Part shown: piece by piece, positions 20,337 to 30,593 of the stretch
Numbering within the stretch: position 1 is the first letter of the stretch
Layout: every line of letters starts with the position of its first letter
Assembly: GCF_000212815.1 (NCBI RefSeq)
Contig: NZ_GL890986.1
Location: forward strand, 248,001 to 312,000
DNA: 64,000 bases
Direction: 5' to 3'
DNA from: Streptococcus sanguinis SK49
Lineage (GTDB): Bacteria; Bacillota; Bacilli; Lactobacillales; Streptococcaceae
The notes under the pieces: generated by a model
The model's input: only the letters and a program-made list of their open reading frames with translations
Database searches by the model: none
What the model was told of the DNA's origin: nothing
Translations under genes and position numbers: made by a program

Positions 20337-20373
20337 ATTATAGCACTTCTGCGACAGGATGTAAACGCTTCAA
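20337..20373 (-). promoter_or_regulatory. Promoter of second binding lipoprotein with cre-like site
   Basis: On the minus strand a TTTACA -35 (20360-20365), a 17-base spacer and an extended TGC-TATAAT -10 (20337-20342) form a strong promoter. The -35 is embedded in TGTAAACGCTTCAA (20360-20373, plus-strand reading), a 12/14 match to the CcpA cre consensus. Catabolite control is an inference. Confidence 0.65.
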
Positions 20374-20396
20374 TGTAATAGAGGGCGATATAAAAA

Positions 20397-20418
20397 GAGA
20401 GAACAAAAATGTTCTCTC
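20397..20418 (-). terminator. Terminator after the third binding lipoprotein gene
   Basis: An 8-bp stem GAGAGAAC / GTTCTCTC with loop AAAAAT, followed on the minus strand by TTTTTAT, lies 59 bases beyond the stop of the 20477 gene. It isolates that gene from the next copy. Confidence 0.8.
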
Positions 20419-20476
20419 AACTAAATAACTTAATTCAGGACATCCACAAAAAGTCAAACTTTTGCTGTTCAAAATC

Positions 20477-22432
20477 TTATTTGATATGTTTTTCTAGCTC
20501 TTCTTGGGCTTTTTTATTGGATGCTTCTTTTTCTTTTTCCCATTTCTTAAGAGCTGCTTCATAGTCTTTGGCTGTCACAATATCATTTTGGAGTTCCATG
20601 TTCTTAAAGACATAGACATCCCCTTTGATTCCGACATAAGAGTAAGACTTGGTAAATGGAACAACCTTCTGAACAACTGGTGAACCACCCGCAGAAACAC
20701 TAGGAATAACAATGGAGCTATCTGTCAGCCAAGCCTGAGCTGCTGCGTATTTGGTATAACGAGCGTCGGTATCTTGTTTTTCCTTATCTGCCTCATCCAA
20801 TAACTCTTTGTATTCGTTCAAGCCGACTTTATTAACGATATCTTGATTTTTCCCTTTTTCTAAGCCTATATTATCCAGCATATCACCAGTTTCTGGGTTG
20901 AAAATATTCAAATAGGTAGATGGATCTTGGTAGTCTGCTGACCAGCCAGACATGTTGAGATCGTAGTCCTTCTGAGCGGCTGTTTCTGCAAAGTAGGCCG
21001 AATTATCATAATCATCTGTGGACATTTGCTGAACATCAATAACGACATTTTCTTGACCAAGCGCTGCTTCAACAGACTGTTTGAAAGAGTTGGTTCGCTG
21101 TACTAAGACTTTGTCAGTCTGATCCACAGGAACATCAATATGGATAGGGAATTCAACACCTTCTGCTTGCAAGGCTTCCTTAGCCTTAGCAAACTCTGCC
21201 TTGGCCTTGTCAGCATTGTAGATGGTATCTTGGGCATCTGTCAGCTTGACACCGCTCCACTCATCGCCATAAGTAGGAAGTTTGCTCTCTACTTCATCTG
21301 AAAAGTCTTTGCCATCAACCTGCACGAAACTAGGAGGAACTAGCAAGCTACGGATGAGTTTAGTCGCTCCATCTTTACCATTCATCTGAGCTCCGAAAGA
21401 TGTCCGATCAAAGGCAAAGTTGATTGCCTGACGGAAGTCTTTGTTTTGAATAGCCGCTGTAGTCGATGCCTTCTGAGCATCTGTGGTCTTAGACGAATGA
21501 TTATAAGCCTTACGATTCAGATTGAAGCTAAAGAAATAGCTGGTTGAGTTCTGTGGTGTGTAGATAATATTATCTTTGTACTGCTTTTCAACAGAAGCGT
21601 AGTTAGAACTTGTCGGATAAAGCCGTGCTTGAGAATAGGCTCCGTCTGAGAAGTTGCGGATCAAGGATTCCTGATCTGAGCCATCAAAATAAGTCAGTTT
21701 TATATTTTCAACCTTGACATTGTCCTTATCCCAGTAGTTCTGGTTTTTAGCATATTCAATGACAGACTTAGAGGTAAAAGACTTCAGAATATAAGGACCA
21801 TTATAAAGAATAGAGGAAGGTTTTACAGTACCAAAATCTTTTCCTTTTGATTCCAAGAATTCTTTGTTAATCGGAAAGAGAATCCCCATAGTCGTCTTAG
21901 AATTCCAATAACTTTCTGGCTGGTTAAGAGTGTACTCGACCGTATAGTCATCGACAGCCTTGACGCCAACCGTTGAAAAGTCATTTGACTCACCCTTGAC
22001 ATAGGCATCCAAGCCTTTGATAGAGCTTTGGACAATTGGAAGGGCTTCTGATTTTTCATCTGCTGCATGCTTCAAACCAGTGACAAAGTCTTGAGCTTTT
22101 ACCTCTGAGTATTCTTCACCGTCTGATGTATACCATTTAGCATCTTTACGAAGCTTATAGGTATAGGTCAGACCATCCTTTGAAACAGTCCAGTCTTCCG
22201 CAATAGATGGAACCAGATTACCATACTTGTCATTTTCCAAAAGACCATCGACCAGATTTGAAGCCACATCAGAAGTCGTTGCCCGATTGGAGTTTACATA
22301 ATCCAAGGTATCAGGATCAGCAATATAAACATAAGAATATGTATTGCTGGCACTAGAGCTTCCACAAGCAGCTAGAATCAGTGTTGACACGACTGTCAGT
22401 CCAGTAATGGCCAACCATTTAGATTTTTTCAT
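20477..22432 (-). CDS. Oligopeptide-binding lipoprotein, AmiA paralogue (third copy)
   Basis: A family 5 solute-binding lipoprotein of 651 residues. I use the ATG at 22432 because GAAGGAG lies eight bases upstream; an upstream TTG and ATG would put the ribosome site inside the gene or too close. The signal peptide is MKKSKWLAITGLTVV then STLILAAC, lipidated at Cys23. The mature part repeats blocks seen in the other two copies (ESYWNSKTTMGILFP, EGVEFPIHIDVPV) but is the most divergent near the C-terminus. It probably works with AmiCDEF. The seven residues before the cysteine resemble a known sex pheromone (see findings). Confidence 0.9.
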   Translation of the reverse strand: MKKSKWLAITGLTVVSTLILAACGSSSASNTYSYVYIADPDTLDYVNSNRATTSDVASNLVDGLLENDKYGNLVPSIAEDWTVSKDGLTYTYKLRKDAKWYTSDGEEYSEVKAQDFVTGLKHAADEKSEALPIVQSSIKGLDAYVKGESNDFSTVGVKAVDDYTVEYTLNQPESYWNSKTTMGILFPINKEFLESKGKDFGTVKPSSILYNGPYILKSFTSKSVIEYAKNQNYWDKDNVKVENIKLTYFDGSDQESLIRNFSDGAYSQARLYPTSSNYASVEKQYKDNIIYTPQNSTSYFFSFNLNRKAYNHSSKTTDAQKASTTAAIQNKDFRQAINFAFDRTSFGAQMNGKDGATKLIRSLLVPPSFVQVDGKDFSDEVESKLPTYGDEWSGVKLTDAQDTIYNADKAKAEFAKAKEALQAEGVEFPIHIDVPVDQTDKVLVQRTNSFKQSVEAALGQENVVIDVQQMSTDDYDNSAYFAETAAQKDYDLNMSGWSADYQDPSTYLNIFNPETGDMLDNIGLEKGKNQDIVNKVGLNEYKELLDEADKEKQDTDARYTKYAAAQAWLTDSSIVIPSVSAGGSPVVQKVVPFTKSYSYVGIKGDVYVFKNMELQNDIVTAKDYEAALKKWEKEKEASNKKAQEELEKHIK

Positions 22433-22453
22433 GAGCATTCTCCTTCGCAATTT

Positions 22454-22491
22454 ATATTGTATTATTATACAATATTTTTTTATAAAAACAA
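22454..22491 (-). promoter_or_regulatory. Promoter of third binding lipoprotein with dyad over the -10
   Basis: A TTGTTT -35 (22486-22491), 16-base spacer and TATAAT -10 (22464-22469) on the minus strand. The -10 sits inside a dyad ATATTGTAT-N4-ATACAATAT (22454-22475). It may be an operator or, being AT-rich, partly fortuitous. Confidence 0.55.
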
Positions 22492-22726
22492 ATGCTTTAT
22501 GTAGAAAAATAATAATTTTCTATTTTTCAGCTTGTATATCTGTATTATTTCAAATATTTTTCTATTTTGTGAGATTTTTTCGAGAGATATTTTTTATAAA
22601 AAATCTCTTTAAGGGGATTACTCTACTTTTCTTTACATTTATTTTGTAATCTTTTATTATCCTTGATTTATAAAAGAAAAGAGAATTTTATGATACAATG
22701 GTTATATCTTGTTTTAGGGGAAAGAA

Positions 22727-23995
22727 ATGAAACGATTATTCCTATGTTTACTAGTTTTGGTCGGAATGACCGCCAGCAAGGTTGCAGCAGATGATTTCAA
22801 CATTGCCGCTAAGAGCGCAATGGCTGTGGACGCTACTTCCGGAAAGATTCTCTACGAAAAAGATGCTAATACTCCAATTGAAGTCGGCTCCATCACCAAT
22901 CTTTTGACCGTCTATCTGGTCTATGAAGCCATTGACAGAGGAGACCTGACTGCCGATACTTATGTTGATATTTCAGACTACGCCTACAATTTGACAGCTA
23001 ATCCAAATATCAGTAATGTCCCTTTGGAAGCCAAACGTTACAAAGTCAAAGACTTGATTGCCGCTTCCTTGATGTCCAGCTCCAACAGTGCCACGATTGC
23101 CTTGGCTGAGAAGCTTGGAGGCAGCGAAGAAAATTTCGTCCAAATGATGAAAGCCAAGCTCAAAGAATGGGGTATCACAGATGCTACTATTGTAAACTCC
23201 ACAGGGCTGAATACTCTTCTTCTGGAATACGCAACTGAAGAAACAGAGTATAGTGCCTCAGCTAGCACAACTAAAAAAAGCAAGGACACTGAAAACAAAT
23301 TCAGCGCCTACGACTTGGCTGTTATCAGCCGGCATCTGATTATGGACTTCCCTCAAGTGACAGACATCACGTCCAAGTCTACAGCCAAAATCGCGGGGAC
23401 GAGTCTGGAAAATTATAACTTCATGCTGGAAAACCAGTCCAACTTCCGCTCAGGTGTAGACGGACTCAAAGCCGGCAGTTCAGATAAGGGGGGCTCTTCC
23501 TTTGTTGCGACGACTACTGAAAATGGTATCCGCATGATTACTGTTGTGCTGGACGTTGAGCAAACTGACGGCGACCCCTACGCACGCTTTGTAGCCACAG
23601 CATCTTTGATGAACTATGTTTCGCAAAACTTCACCCAGACGACCATTGTGGCTGAGGGGGAGGCCTACAATAAAAGCAAGTCAACAGTTATTGACGGCAA
23701 GCAAAAGACCGTTCCAGCCGTCGCCAGCAAGGATTTCACCATCATTGAGCGCATCGCCAATCAGGCTGAGCACAAGGTGGAATTTTCTACCAACGAAAAA
23801 GGCTTCCAAGCTCCACTAAAAAAAAACACTGAGCTTGGCACCCTGACCTATACCGACCCTGAACCGATTGGCCAAGGCTATCTGGAAAACAAAGCACCTT
23901 CTGTCACAATGGTGGCAGGCCAAGAGGTGGAAAAAAGTATTTTCTTCAAGGTCTGGTGGAATAACTTCGTCCGCTATGTCAACGAGAAATTATAA
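22727..23995 (+). CDS. dacA: PBP3/DacA-family D-alanyl-D-alanine carboxypeptidase homologue with altered active-site motifs
   Basis: DacA trims the terminal D-Ala from peptidoglycan stem pentapeptides. The 422-residue protein has a signal peptide (cleavage after about residue 21), a peptidase S11 domain, a PBP5-like C-terminal domain and a terminal amphipathic membrane anchor (FFKVWWNNFVRYVNEKL), as in pneumococcal PBP3. Its place beside the suf operon also matches that gene. However the SxxK motif reads S55-I-T-N58, lacking the catalytic lysine, and the KTG motif reads K248-A-G250; only SxN (S118-S-N120) is standard. It may therefore be catalytically dead, or retain only beta-lactam or substrate binding. 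Extended TGA-TACAAT -10 at 22694-22699. Confidence 0.88.
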   Translation: MKRLFLCLLVLVGMTASKVAADDFNIAAKSAMAVDATSGKILYEKDANTPIEVGSITNLLTVYLVYEAIDRGDLTADTYVDISDYAYNLTANPNISNVPLEAKRYKVKDLIAASLMSSSNSATIALAEKLGGSEENFVQMMKAKLKEWGITDATIVNSTGLNTLLLEYATEETEYSASASTTKKSKDTENKFSAYDLAVISRHLIMDFPQVTDITSKSTAKIAGTSLENYNFMLENQSNFRSGVDGLKAGSSDKGGSSFVATTTENGIRMITVVLDVEQTDGDPYARFVATASLMNYVSQNFTQTTIVAEGEAYNKSKSTVIDGKQKTVPAVASKDFTIIERIANQAEHKVEFSTNEKGFQAPLKKNTELGTLTYTDPEPIGQGYLENKAPSVTMVAGQEVEKSIFFKVWWNNFVRYVNEKL

Positions 23996-24002
23996 AGAAC
24001 AA

Positions 24003-24024
24003 CCGCGAATCAAATGATTCGCGG
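24003..24024 (+). terminator. Terminator after dacA
   Basis: A 9-bp GC-rich stem CCGCGAATC / GATTCGCGG with loop AAAT, followed by CTGTTTTGT, begins eight bases after the dacA stop. No convincing terminator was found for sufB, which ends convergently at 24135; this hairpin may serve both. Confidence 0.8.
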
Positions 24025-24134
24025 CTGTTTTGTATATTTTCTAAATGTTGGACTAGAGCTAGCAAACATCTTTGAATATTAACTCACAATGCGTGTCTTC
24101 AAGCAGTGATTCAAAATTTTGCTTAGACGAAGCT

Positions 24135-25547
24135 TTACCCAACTGATCCTTCCATTTCATAACTGATCAAGCGGTTAAGCTCAACAGCATACTCCATAGG
24201 CAGTTCTTTGGTGAAAGGCTCAACAAAGCCCATGACAATCATTTCGGTGGCTTCGGATTCGGACAAGCCACGGCTCATGAGATAGTAGAGTTGTTCTTCT
24301 GAAATCTTAGAAACCTTGGCTTCATGCTCCAGAGCCACCTGAGAGTTATGAATTTCATTAAAGGGAATGGTATCTGATGCCGAAATATCATCCATGATAA
24401 TCGTATCACACTCAATATGGCTAACGGACTTCTGTGAATTCTTTCCAAAGGTCACTTGACCGCGGTAATCCACTTTACCTCCGCCCTTAGCAATAGACTT
24501 AGACACGATAGATGAGCTGGTATGCGGAGCATTGTGAATCATCTTAGCACCTGTATCTTGGTGCTGATTGGTATTGGCAAAGGCAATAGAAAGCATGGTT
24601 CCACGCGCTCCAGGCCCATCCAGATAGACAGACGGATACTTCATGGTTGTTTTTGCACCTAGGTTCCCGTCAATCCACTCAACCGTCGCATCTTTCATGG
24701 CCCTCGCCCGCTTGGTCACGAGGTTGTAGACATTATCGGACCAGTTTTGAATAGTGGTGTAGCGCATATAGGCCCCATCAAGGGCAAAAATTTCAACAAT
24801 CGCAGCATGCAAGCTATTGCTGGAATAAGTCGGAGCTGTACATCCTTCAACATAATGGACGCTAGCGCCCTCATCAACGATAATCAAAGTCCGCTCAAAC
24901 TGACCAGAATTTTCATTGTTAATCCGGAAATAAGTCTGCAAAGGAACATCTACCTTGACGCCTTTTGGCACATAGATAAAGGTACCACCTGACCAGACGG
25001 CGGAGTTGAGAGCTGCTAGCTTGTTATCTGTCGGAGGAACCAGCTTAGCAAAATACTGCTTGAAGAGCTCTGGATATTCCTTTAGAGCTGAGTCGGTATC
25101 CGTGAAGACGATTCCTAGCTTTTGGAACTCTTCCTTCATATTGTGGTAGACCACTTCGGACTCATACTGGGCCGCCGCACCAGCGAGATAAGCTCTCTCC
25201 GCTTCTGGGATCCCAATCTTCTCAAAGGTTTCCTTAATCTTCTCAGGCACTTCATCCCAGCTTCTAGCAGGCTTATCAGAGGCCTTTTGGTAATAAATCA
25301 AGTCATCAAAATTAATTTCCGACAAATCCGGTCCCCAAGTCTGCATCGGCATCTTCTTGAAAGCCTCGTAGGATTTGAGGCGGAAATCCAGCATCCACTC
25401 TGGTTCATCCTTGGCTGCAGAAAGCTCACGAATGACCGCTTCATTCAGCCCTTTCCCTGTCGAGAGAACAGGTTCAACATCGTCATGGAAACCAAACTTG
25501 TATTCACCGAGATCAATCGGTTTTGGTTCTACTCTTTCTTCTGACAT
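24135..25547 (-). CDS. sufB: Fe-S cluster assembly protein SufB
   Basis: SufB is the core scaffold of the SUF system; with SufC and SufD it builds Fe-S clusters in the cytoplasm. The 470-residue protein has the SufBD beta-helix core ([16 protein letters not shown] near residue 235, with a conserved cysteine) and C-terminal [17 protein letters not shown]. It is the last gene of sufCDSUB, 17 bases after sufU. SUF is the main Fe-S system in streptococci, which lack ISC. Confidence 0.97.
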   Translation of the reverse strand: MSEERVEPKPIDLGEYKFGFHDDVEPVLSTGKGLNEAVIRELSAAKDEPEWMLDFRLKSYEAFKKMPMQTWGPDLSEINFDDLIYYQKASDKPARSWDEVPEKIKETFEKIGIPEAERAYLAGAAAQYESEVVYHNMKEEFQKLGIVFTDTDSALKEYPELFKQYFAKLVPPTDNKLAALNSAVWSGGTFIYVPKGVKVDVPLQTYFRINNENSGQFERTLIIVDEGASVHYVEGCTAPTYSSNSLHAAIVEIFALDGAYMRYTTIQNWSDNVYNLVTKRARAMKDATVEWIDGNLGAKTTMKYPSVYLDGPGARGTMLSIAFANTNQHQDTGAKMIHNAPHTSSSIVSKSIAKGGGKVDYRGQVTFGKNSQKSVSHIECDTIIMDDISASDTIPFNEIHNSQVALEHEAKVSKISEEQLYYLMSRGLSESEATEMIVMGFVEPFTKELPMEYAVELNRLISYEMEGSVG

Positions 25548-25564
25548 AATTTCCTTTCACATTC

Positions 25565-27233
<1,669 letters not shown>

Positions 27234-27262
27234 CTAACTAATACGGGACAAGGCCCAGCTTT

Positions 27263-28525
27263 TTATCTTTTTGCGAGAATAATATCGATATTTTCAATCA
27301 TTTCATCACGGACTTCCTTAACAGGGATTTCCACAATCACTGAGCCCAAGAAGCCACGCACGACCAAGCGTTCAGCCGTCATCTTATCAAGACCCCGACT
27401 CATGAGGTAATACATATCCTCCGGATCAACCTGACCGATAGAAGCCGCGTGACCAGCTGTCACATCGTTTTCATCAATCAAGAGGATGGGGTTAGCATCT
27501 GAGCGCGCTTGATCAGACAGCATGAGAACCCGGCTTTCCTGCTGGGCATCTGCTCCCTTGGCACCTTTGATAATATGACCGATACCATTGAAGGTCAGGG
27601 TTCCTTTTTCTAGGATAACCCCGTGCTGCAGGATATTTCCGATAGAGTTGCAGCCATAATTAGTTACGCGGGTATCAATCCCCTGAACCTGCTTACCGCT
27701 TGAGAGAGCCACCACCTTCATATCCGCATGGCTACCCTTGCCATAGAGGTCACTATCAAAGTCAGCCACGACATTGCCTTCGTTCATAACGCCGATAGCC
27801 CAATCAATCATGGCATCATTATCCAGCTTGCCACGACGACTGATATAAGCCGTTACATTTTCGCCCAAGCGATCAATAGCTGAAAACTTAATCTGAGCTC
27901 CAGCCTGAGCAATAACTTCGACAGTGATATTGGCTGTTACTGGAACAGAGCCCTCGCCGTAAGTTTCCAAGCGTTCCAAGTAGTTAACCTTGGAATGCTT
28001 GCCCGCGATAATCAAAATATGCTTGTTAAAAGGAACATCGCTTTCGCTGTCCTGATAAAAAATTCCTTCAATTGGCTGATCAATCTCAACATTGTCCGGC
28101 ACATAAAGAACGGAACCGCTGTTGAAATAGGCAGTGTGGTAAGCTGCCAATTTGTCCTCGTCATACTTAACTGCGGACATAAAATGCTTCTCTACCAGCT
28201 CTGGAATCTCTTCTAAGGCAGTGTGGAAATCAGTGAAAACCACACCTTGCGCTGCCAAGTCAGCTGGCAATTGCTCCAGAACAGTATGAGTTCCCAACTG
28301 AACAAGTTTGAGATTGTCATCTAGAGCTGTAAAGTCTGGAACACTTGTCAGCGGCTCGCTCTCTGAAATACGGCCGTCACCCAGATTCCAGCGATGAAAT
28401 TTAACCCGCTCAATACGCGGCAATTCTAACTGGTCAATTTTATCAAAGGCCTGCTGGCGCAGTTGAAAGAGCCAGTCTGGCTCTGCATGTAGCTGTGAAA
28501 ATTCTTGAATCAATTCTTTAGTCAT
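27263..28525 (-). CDS. sufD: Fe-S cluster assembly protein SufD
   Basis: SufD is the SufB-related partner in the SufBC2D scaffold and assists iron acquisition. The 420-residue protein shares the SufBD core fold (QQESRVLMLSDQARSDANP near residue 330, [22 protein letters not shown] near 370-390). It lies between sufC and sufS with short gaps on the same transcript. Confidence 0.96.
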   Translation of the reverse strand: MTKELIQEFSQLHAEPDWLFQLRQQAFDKIDQLELPRIERVKFHRWNLGDGRISESEPLTSVPDFTALDDNLKLVQLGTHTVLEQLPADLAAQGVVFTDFHTALEEIPELVEKHFMSAVKYDEDKLAAYHTAYFNSGSVLYVPDNVEIDQPIEGIFYQDSESDVPFNKHILIIAGKHSKVNYLERLETYGEGSVPVTANITVEVIAQAGAQIKFSAIDRLGENVTAYISRRGKLDNDAMIDWAIGVMNEGNVVADFDSDLYGKGSHADMKVVALSSGKQVQGIDTRVTNYGCNSIGNILQHGVILEKGTLTFNGIGHIIKGAKGADAQQESRVLMLSDQARSDANPILLIDENDVTAGHAASIGQVDPEDMYYLMSRGLDKMTAERLVVRGFLGSVIVEIPVKEVRDEMIENIDIILAKR

Positions 28526-28566
28526 GTCATTCTCCTATCTTTTATCAAAGTCAAAAGAATGTTTGA

Positions 28567-29337
28567 CTAGGCTTCTTCAGTATAGGTGAAGCCCAACTCT
28601 TCAGCCAATTTAGCATAGCCTTCTTTCTCCAAGCGAACCGCCAATTCTGGACCGCCAGAAAGAACGACTTTACCATCCATCATGACATGAACCACATCTG
28701 GAGTGATATAGTTGAGCAGGCGTTGGTAGTGGGTGATAATCATAGCACCAAAGCCTTCACCGCGCATAGCATTAACTCCTTTGGACACGACCTTAAGAGC
28801 ATCGATATCGAGACCTGAGTCAATCTCATCCAAGAGTGCAAAAGTCGGCTCTAGCATGAGCAACTGCAGGATTTCATTGCGCTTCTTTTCACCACCAGAG
28901 AAACCTTCATTAAGGTAACGCTCAGCCATTTCTTCTTTCATGTTGAGCAGTTCCATCTTTTCATCCAGCTTCATGATAAAGTCACGGACAGAGATTTTTT
29001 CCTCATCTTCTTTGCCAGCATTCATAGCTGCACGTAGAAACTCTGCATTAGTAATACCAGGAATTTCACTAGGGTACTGCATAGCCAGGAAGAGTCCCAT
29101 GCGAGCACGCTCATCCACTTCTAACTCTAAGATATTGACTCCATCAAAAAGCACCTCTCCTTGAGTCACTTCGTAGTTAGGATTGCCCATGATGGCTGCA
29201 GACAAGGTGGACTTCCCTGTTCCATTTGGACCCATGATGGCTGCAACCTCTCCTGTTTTCAGAGTGAGATTCACCCCTTTGAGAATTTTTTTCCCTTCAA
29301 TTTCAACATGAAGATCTTTAATTTCTAAGACAGACAT
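28567..29337 (-). CDS. sufC: Fe-S cluster assembly ATPase SufC
   Basis: SufC is a cytoplasmic ABC-type ATPase that drives SufBD conformational change; it is not a transporter. The 256-residue protein has Walker A GPNGTGKST near residue 36, signature SGGEKKRNEILQLL near 149 and Walker B FALLDEIDSGLD near 172. It is the first gene of the operon. An extended TGG-TATACT -10 lies at 29377-29382 next to the rgpG terminator. Confidence 0.97.
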   Translation of the reverse strand: MSVLEIKDLHVEIEGKKILKGVNLTLKTGEVAAIMGPNGTGKSTLSAAIMGNPNYEVTQGEVLFDGVNILELEVDERARMGLFLAMQYPSEIPGITNAEFLRAAMNAGKEDEEKISVRDFIMKLDEKMELLNMKEEMAERYLNEGFSGGEKKRNEILQLLMLEPTFALLDEIDSGLDIDALKVVSKGVNAMRGEGFGAMIITHYQRLLNYITPDVVHVMMDGKVVLSGGPELAVRLEKEGYAKLAEELGFTYTEEA

Positions 29338-29388
29338 TTCTTTTTCCTTCCTTTGCTTAGCTGATTTACATACTTTAGTATACCAAAA

Positions 29389-29407
29389 AAAAGCCCAAAA
29401 GGCTTTT
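29389..29407 (-). terminator. Terminator after rgpG
   Basis: A 7-bp stem AAAAGCC / GGCTTTT with a five-base loop, followed on the minus strand by T's, ends 20 bases beyond the rgpG stop. Its T-run runs into the -10 of the suf promoter, so the two units are packed tightly. Confidence 0.8.
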
Positions 29408-29426
29408 ATTTTGTTTAGAGCTATTC

Positions 29427-30593
29427 TTATTTATTCCTCTTTTGACGCCATTTCCGCCGAACTTCCTCTCGGTAGGAGGAATTCCCAATAAAGCGGAGAA
29501 TATTGAGCAAAGGAGTACGATTAGGCCCCAAAACTCCAACCAGCTCAGCAAAGAGCTCAACACCCAGAAGTAAGCCAATCATCAAGAGAACGCCACCAAT
29601 TCGACTGGAAACATTCAACAAGAGTGAAATCATGGCAAAGACCAGCGAAATCCCATAGATAACCAGCACTGTTCCTCGGTGAGTCAATCCCAAGGACAAG
29701 AGTCTGTGATGGAGATGGTGCTTGTCAGGTGTGTAGAATTTCTGGCCAGACAGAGTACGGCGGATAATCGCTAGAAAAGTATCCGTAATCGGCACCCCTA
29801 AGATAATCATAGGAGTCACCACCGCAACAGCTGTCGCATTTTTCAGCCCTTGCAAGGACAAGACGGCAATCATAAAGCCGATGAAGAGAGCCCCCGTATC
29901 ACCAAGATAGATGATAGCTGGGTGGTAATTGTAAGGGAAAAAACCTGCAATTGACAAGACCAAAACGAAAATAGTCAAGGTCAGAAAGAGATTGTGCTGG
30001 GGCAAAAAGAAGTAAGAAACAATCCCCATCGTCACTAGCGAGATGATGGACACCCCACTCACCAGACCATCCAAACCATCAATCAAATTAACTGCATTGG
30101 TGATAGAAATAATCCACACCACTGTCAAAATATAGGACAGCCAAGGCTCAAAATGCAGGAAAGGTCCGCCAAAAGGAAGCTTAAAATCATCCAATCGGAA
30201 ATCTGTCAGCCACCAGATTAGACTGGCTGCTAGAACAATCCCACCCATTTTCAGCATAGGTGACAGCTCTTTGATATCATCGACCAGCCCTGTAAAGGCA
30301 ATAATCAAACCACCTAGTACAACCGGCCAAACATAATCAAAATAGGTCTGTCCAAAAAAATCTACAGCAACAATTTGCGGCATCAAGAGCAGAGTAGAGA
30401 TAGAAAAGGCCGCTACAATCGCCAGCCCGCCACTGCTAGGCATGGGCTTTTTATTGATACGACGAGCATTGGGATAATCTACCGCCCCAATCTTAAAGGC
30501 TAGGAGCCGAACTAAGGGTGTCAGAATCACCCCGATAAAAAAAGTTCCCAGCAATACCAAGATAAACTTTAACGGAAAAGTAATCATAGGCAT
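29427..30593 (-). CDS. rgpG: Undecaprenyl-phosphate N-acetylglucosamine-1-phosphate transferase (RgpG/TagO/WecA family)
   Basis: The enzyme starts wall polysaccharide or teichoic acid synthesis by moving GlcNAc-1-phosphate to undecaprenyl phosphate. The 388-residue protein has about eleven membrane segments and the family's aspartate-rich motifs: GLVDDIKELSPMLKM near residue 101, NLIDGLDGLVSG near 165, YLGDTGALFIG near 230 and a cytoplasmic HHLHHRL loop near 294. Its start overlaps mecA by ten bases; the mecA-rgpG pair is conserved in streptococci. Which polymer it primes is not visible here. Confidence 0.92.
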   Translation of the reverse strand: MPMITFPLKFILVLLGTFFIGVILTPLVRLLAFKIGAVDYPNARRINKKPMPSSGGLAIVAAFSISTLLLMPQIVAVDFFGQTYFDYVWPVVLGGLIIAFTGLVDDIKELSPMLKMGGIVLAASLIWWLTDFRLDDFKLPFGGPFLHFEPWLSYILTVVWIISITNAVNLIDGLDGLVSGVSIISLVTMGIVSYFFLPQHNLFLTLTIFVLVLSIAGFFPYNYHPAIIYLGDTGALFIGFMIAVLSLQGLKNATAVAVVTPMIILGVPITDTFLAIIRRTLSGQKFYTPDKHHLHHRLLSLGLTHRGTVLVIYGISLVFAMISLLLNVSSRIGGVLLMIGLLLGVELFAELVGVLGPNRTPLLNILRFIGNSSYREEVRRKWRQKRNK

